Source: Lysobacterales bacterium
GTDB taxonomy: Bacteria > Pseudomonadota > Gammaproteobacteria > Xanthomonadales > Rhodanobacteraceae
Assembly (NCBI GenBank): GCA_013298265.1
Contig: JAAFHE010000115.1
Span: 1 to 8,873 of the forward strand
Direction: 5' to 3'
DNA: 8,873 nt
In this document: one piece after another, positions 7,051 to 8,873 of the stretch
Layout of the letters: every line of letters starts with the position of its first letter
How positions within the stretch are numbered: position 1 is the first letter of the stretch
Translations under genes and position numbers: made by a program
Notes under the pieces: model-generated
Seen by the model: the letters and a program-made list of their open reading frames with translations, nothing else
Told to the model about the DNA's origin: nothing
The model's database searches: none

Positions 7051-7066
7051 TCAAACGATTGTTTGA
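7051..7066. promoter_or_regulatory. PsrA-like palindromic operator
   Basis: TCAAAC-GATT-GTTTGA is a perfect inverted repeat with 6-bp arms and a 4-base centre. Its core CAAAC-N4-GTTTG equals the known Pseudomonas PsrA box (G/C)AAAC-N2-4-GTTT(G/C). PsrA is a TetR-family repressor released by long-chain fatty acids. The site lies 9-24 bases before the lipoprotein ATG, covers the predicted transcription start and shares bases with the Shine-Dalgarno GAGG, so repressor binding would block transcription initiation. The palindrome is directly visible; naming the regulator is inference. Confidence 0.7.
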
Positions 7067-7096
7067 ATGTTAGCGTGGGGTTGGTGGCTGGAGCAA
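7067..7096 (-). promoter_or_regulatory. Candidate promoter of the lipoprotein/acyl-CoA dehydrogenase operon
   Basis: On the minus strand TTGCTC (7091-7096) and TAACAT (7067-7072) are 18 bases apart and partly match -35 and -10 consensus sequences. The predicted start near 7060 is in the middle of the operator, and the leader would be about 18 bases. Hexamers are weak on their own, but the geometry with the operator and start codon makes the assignment reasonable. Confidence 0.45.
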
Positions 7097-7357
7097 AGGG
7101 TGGTGCCGCCAGGGGGCGTAGTCTGGCCGATCTCGCCAGGCGTTGGCGGGGTGGCGCTGGTCGAACCGTGCATCGGGGCCAGGGCAGGTGCACATGCTGA
7201 GGGCGCAGGAGAATCGCGACGGCATGCTTCGCCCTGCCCGCATGTGTTCGTTCCGGACTGTTCGCAACACGCCAGCGCAGCGTCGGGCACTCTCCGCGTT
7301 TCGCGCCGTTGGTCGCTGTCGAGGCCAAGTGCCATGCGAATTCCCCGCAGGCGCAGC
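7097..7357. other. Gene-free stretch between the S41 peptidase and the lipoprotein
   Basis: Together with the promoter and hairpin at its ends this region makes up the 330 bases between S41 stop and lipoprotein start. Open frames here overlap one another on both strands, lack ribosome sites and have no recognisable protein signature. I see no RNA gene, tandem repeat or insertion-sequence end. It is long for this compact window and may hold remnants or an unrecognised small RNA, but nothing in the sequence supports either. Confidence 0.4.
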
Positions 7358-7382
7358 CGCTGCAGATGTGCCTTCTGCAGCG
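7358..7382 (-). terminator. Stem-loop immediately after the S41 peptidase stop codon
   Basis: CGCTGCAGA (7358-7366) and TCTGCAGCG (7374-7382) form a perfect 9-bp stem with a 7-base loop, beginning two bases after the TAG. No T-tract follows on the minus strand. Position and stem length fit a 3'-end structure of the peptidase transcript. Confidence 0.5.
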
Positions 7383-7384
7383 CT

Positions 7385-8794
7385 CTACTTGCGCGACAGC
7401 CAGGCCATTGCGGCGGCCAGCGTCGGATCTGCTCCCCCCTCACCATCCACCGGCGTGGTTTCGTCCGGCTGCAATTGGTAGGGCATGACCTTGCCGTGCC
7501 GGTCCGCGATGCGGGTCGTGGTCAGCGCGATGCGGCTGCCGTCGGGCAGCAGGAACAGGCGGTTGGAAGACGTCCGGCCGGACGTGGCCTGGCCGAACGA
7601 ACGCGTTTCGGCACGGCCGTGGAACGCTACGGCGACGATTTCGCCCGAGCTGCCGGTGCGCGCGCCAATCAGTACGGCAACGGGTGCCTGCCGCAGTTCT
7701 GGCGGGGTTGGCGGGGGGGACTTCGTGCCGTTCAGCTTCCAGGGAGCCACTCGTCCGCGCCTGTCCTGAAAACTGCCCAGTTCGCCCGACCCGAGCAGCG
7801 GCTCCAGTGCAGCGAGCATCGGCCACATGTTGCCGCCGCTGTTGTCGCGCAGATCAACGATCCAACCGTGCCTGACCGAACCGGAGATATTTCCCATGTC
7901 GGAGACGACCGTGGCAGAGAAGCGGCGTCCGGCGTCCGCGTCGAGATTGGCGAAGGCCGGTATCTGTACATAGCCAATGCCGTCCGGCAATGGCTTAACG
8001 ACGGGAGCCGCGGCCGGCGTGTGTTGCGCTGGGCCTTGCGGTGCGTTGGCCGCAGGCATGAAGAAGCTGTGGTTGTCGCCGAGCAGGGCGAGCAATTCAC
8101 GGATCGCCGCATGCGCCTTTGACCTGTCGTCGGTTCCGGATACCGACTCGCGCAGGCGTGCCGGCACCTGATCCCAGTCGATCGCGTCGGCCGTGAGTGC
8201 ATGGGTCTGCACGATCGTGATTGCGGCGTCGAGCATCTCGCGCGCCGTGACTTGCCCGGCTCCACTCTGGCCAGTTTCGGAGCCTTCGGCGGCTGCGGGT
8301 GGTGCTGCACGAAGGTGAATCGCGCTTGCGCGCATCGCTCCGCTGCCCTTGAACGTCACGCCATAAACGATGCGCTGGGCCTGCGCGGGTACATCCATGC
8401 GCAACTCCCGCCGTGCCGGCGGTTGTCCGCCGACGATGGGGTCCGTGACTGAGGTCGCGAAGAACAGTCGTCCGGAAGCACCGTCCACGCGCAGCCAGAT
8501 CGCGGCGTTGCGCGTACCCGTATCGGCCTCAATCTGGGCCGAGAGAAAGACGCGCCCGTTGCGGAATGCGGCCGCGTCGACGCCGCCGATCGCGCCGCCG
8601 GATTTCTCTCCCACGTCGCGCAGAGTCCGTACGCGGACATGCGCATCCTCGTCGGCCAGCGGATCGCCATCGCTCTCGATCGCGTAGTCGGTGTTGGCGT
8701 TGATTGGGCGCCAGACGACGGTGAGTGTCGGCGGTTGCGTTGCGGTGGCGCTGCTGCAGAGCAGGGCGCCGAAAATAACGGCTTTGAAGCGCAT
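7385..8794 (-). CDS. Secreted S41 (C-terminal-processing/tricorn-like) peptidase with N-terminal beta-sandwich
   Basis: The 469-residue protein has a Sec signal peptide (MRFKAVIFGALLCSSATA, cleavage near 18-20). LLC is not a proper lipobox, because Leu precedes the Cys. Residues about 75-165 form a beta-rich domain (GRVFLSAQIEADTG, NAAIWLRVDGASGRL, RRELRMDVPAQAQRIVYGV) that resembles galactose-binding-like modules found beside some regulators and peptidases (inference). The S41 part begins near 183. It contains LLALLGDNHSFF with His242, GIGYVQIPAF (272-281), GWIVDLRDNSGGNMWPML (310-327) and ARTGSSGEIVAVAF (378-391), where Ser382 aligns with the Ctp nucleophile. The lysine of the Ctp Ser/Lys dyad is not evident, which places it nearer the IRBP/tricorn type. 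No PDZ domain is visible between 245 and 270, only a Pro/Ala-rich linker. The substrate is unknown. It is probably transcribed alone. Confidence 0.9.
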   Translation of the reverse strand: MRFKAVIFGALLCSSATATQPPTLTVVWRPINANTDYAIESDGDPLADEDAHVRVRTLRDVGEKSGGAIGGVDAAAFRNGRVFLSAQIEADTGTRNAAIWLRVDGASGRLFFATSVTDPIVGGQPPARRELRMDVPAQAQRIVYGVTFKGSGAMRASAIHLRAAPPAAAEGSETGQSGAGQVTAREMLDAAITIVQTHALTADAIDWDQVPARLRESVSGTDDRSKAHAAIRELLALLGDNHSFFMPAANAPQGPAQHTPAAAPVVKPLPDGIGYVQIPAFANLDADAGRRFSATVVSDMGNISGSVRHGWIVDLRDNSGGNMWPMLAALEPLLGSGELGSFQDRRGRVAPWKLNGTKSPPPTPPELRQAPVAVLIGARTGSSGEIVAVAFHGRAETRSFGQATSGRTSSNRLFLLPDGSRIALTTTRIADRHGKVMPYQLQPDETTPVDGEGGADPTLAAAMAWLSRK

Positions 8795-8801
8795 GTGTCA
8801 G

Positions 8802-8807
8802 TCCTTT
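8802..8807 (-). promoter_or_regulatory. Shine-Dalgarno site of the S41 peptidase
   Basis: AAAGGA on the minus strand, seven bases before the ATG at 8794, supports this start. Confidence 0.6.
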
Positions 8808-8834
8808 GAAAATGGCAGGTGATACCGGTGCGTT

Positions 8835-8869
8835 GTAGCGGACCACGGCGCGGATGGTGGTCACGCTAC
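8835..8869 (-). other. Long bulged stem-loop upstream of the S41 peptidase
   Basis: GTAGCGGACCAC (8835-8846) pairs with GTGGTC (8857-8862) and, after one bulged A, CGCTAC (8864-8869). This makes a 12-bp stem interrupted by a single bulge, with a 10-base loop. It lies 40-75 bases before the peptidase ATG at the window edge. It could end the transcript of a gene outside the window or sit in the peptidase leader. There is no T-tract and I could not place a convincing promoter around it. Confidence 0.45.
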
Positions 8870-8873
8870 GTGG

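Noticed and set aside
7067..8122. Plus-strand open frame of 351 codons over the S41 3' half and the gap
   Set aside because: It lies antisense to the S41 catalytic core, starts with a non-ATG codon inside the predicted promoter, and has no motif.

Overview
The window is GC-rich DNA with GC-ending codon preference, and every gene lies on the minus strand, so transcription runs from high to low coordinates. The DXS, HNH and acyl-CoA dehydrogenase proteins look, from memory, most like those of Xanthomonadales/Lysobacterales (Gammaproteobacteria, for example Xanthomonadaceae or Rhodanobacteraceae). That placement is inference and was not searched.

Layout in order of transcription (right to left): a secreted S41 peptidase with an extra N-terminal beta-sandwich (7385-8794); a 330-base stretch with no gene, ending in a promoter and a palindromic operator (7051-7096); a lipoprotein (6569-7042) and a 595-residue acyl-CoA dehydrogenase (4765-6552), 16 bases apart and almost certainly one operon; a GNAT acetyltransferase (4144-4623); a secreted right-handed beta-helix protein (3025-3945); an HNH endonuclease (2292-2885); and dxs, the first enzyme of the MEP isoprenoid pathway (162-2060). 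At the left edge is a canonical plus-strand terminator (32-57) of a convergent gene outside the window.

Most of this is chromosomal housekeeping or cell-envelope content. I see no mobile element, CRISPR array, tRNA/rRNA or defence island, and no evidence for a new multi-gene system. The strongest regulatory signal is TCAAAC-N4-GTTTGA, just upstream of the lipoprotein/acyl-CoA dehydrogenase pair. It has the form of the PsrA fatty-acid-responsive operator known from Pseudomonas, overlaps a predicted transcription start and abuts the Shine-Dalgarno sequence. This ties an uncharacterised lipoprotein to fatty-acid degradation.

A second recurring theme is that the ends of most minus-strand genes are followed by a GC-rich perfect or near-perfect stem-loop without a T-tract, in contrast to the textbook terminator at the left edge.
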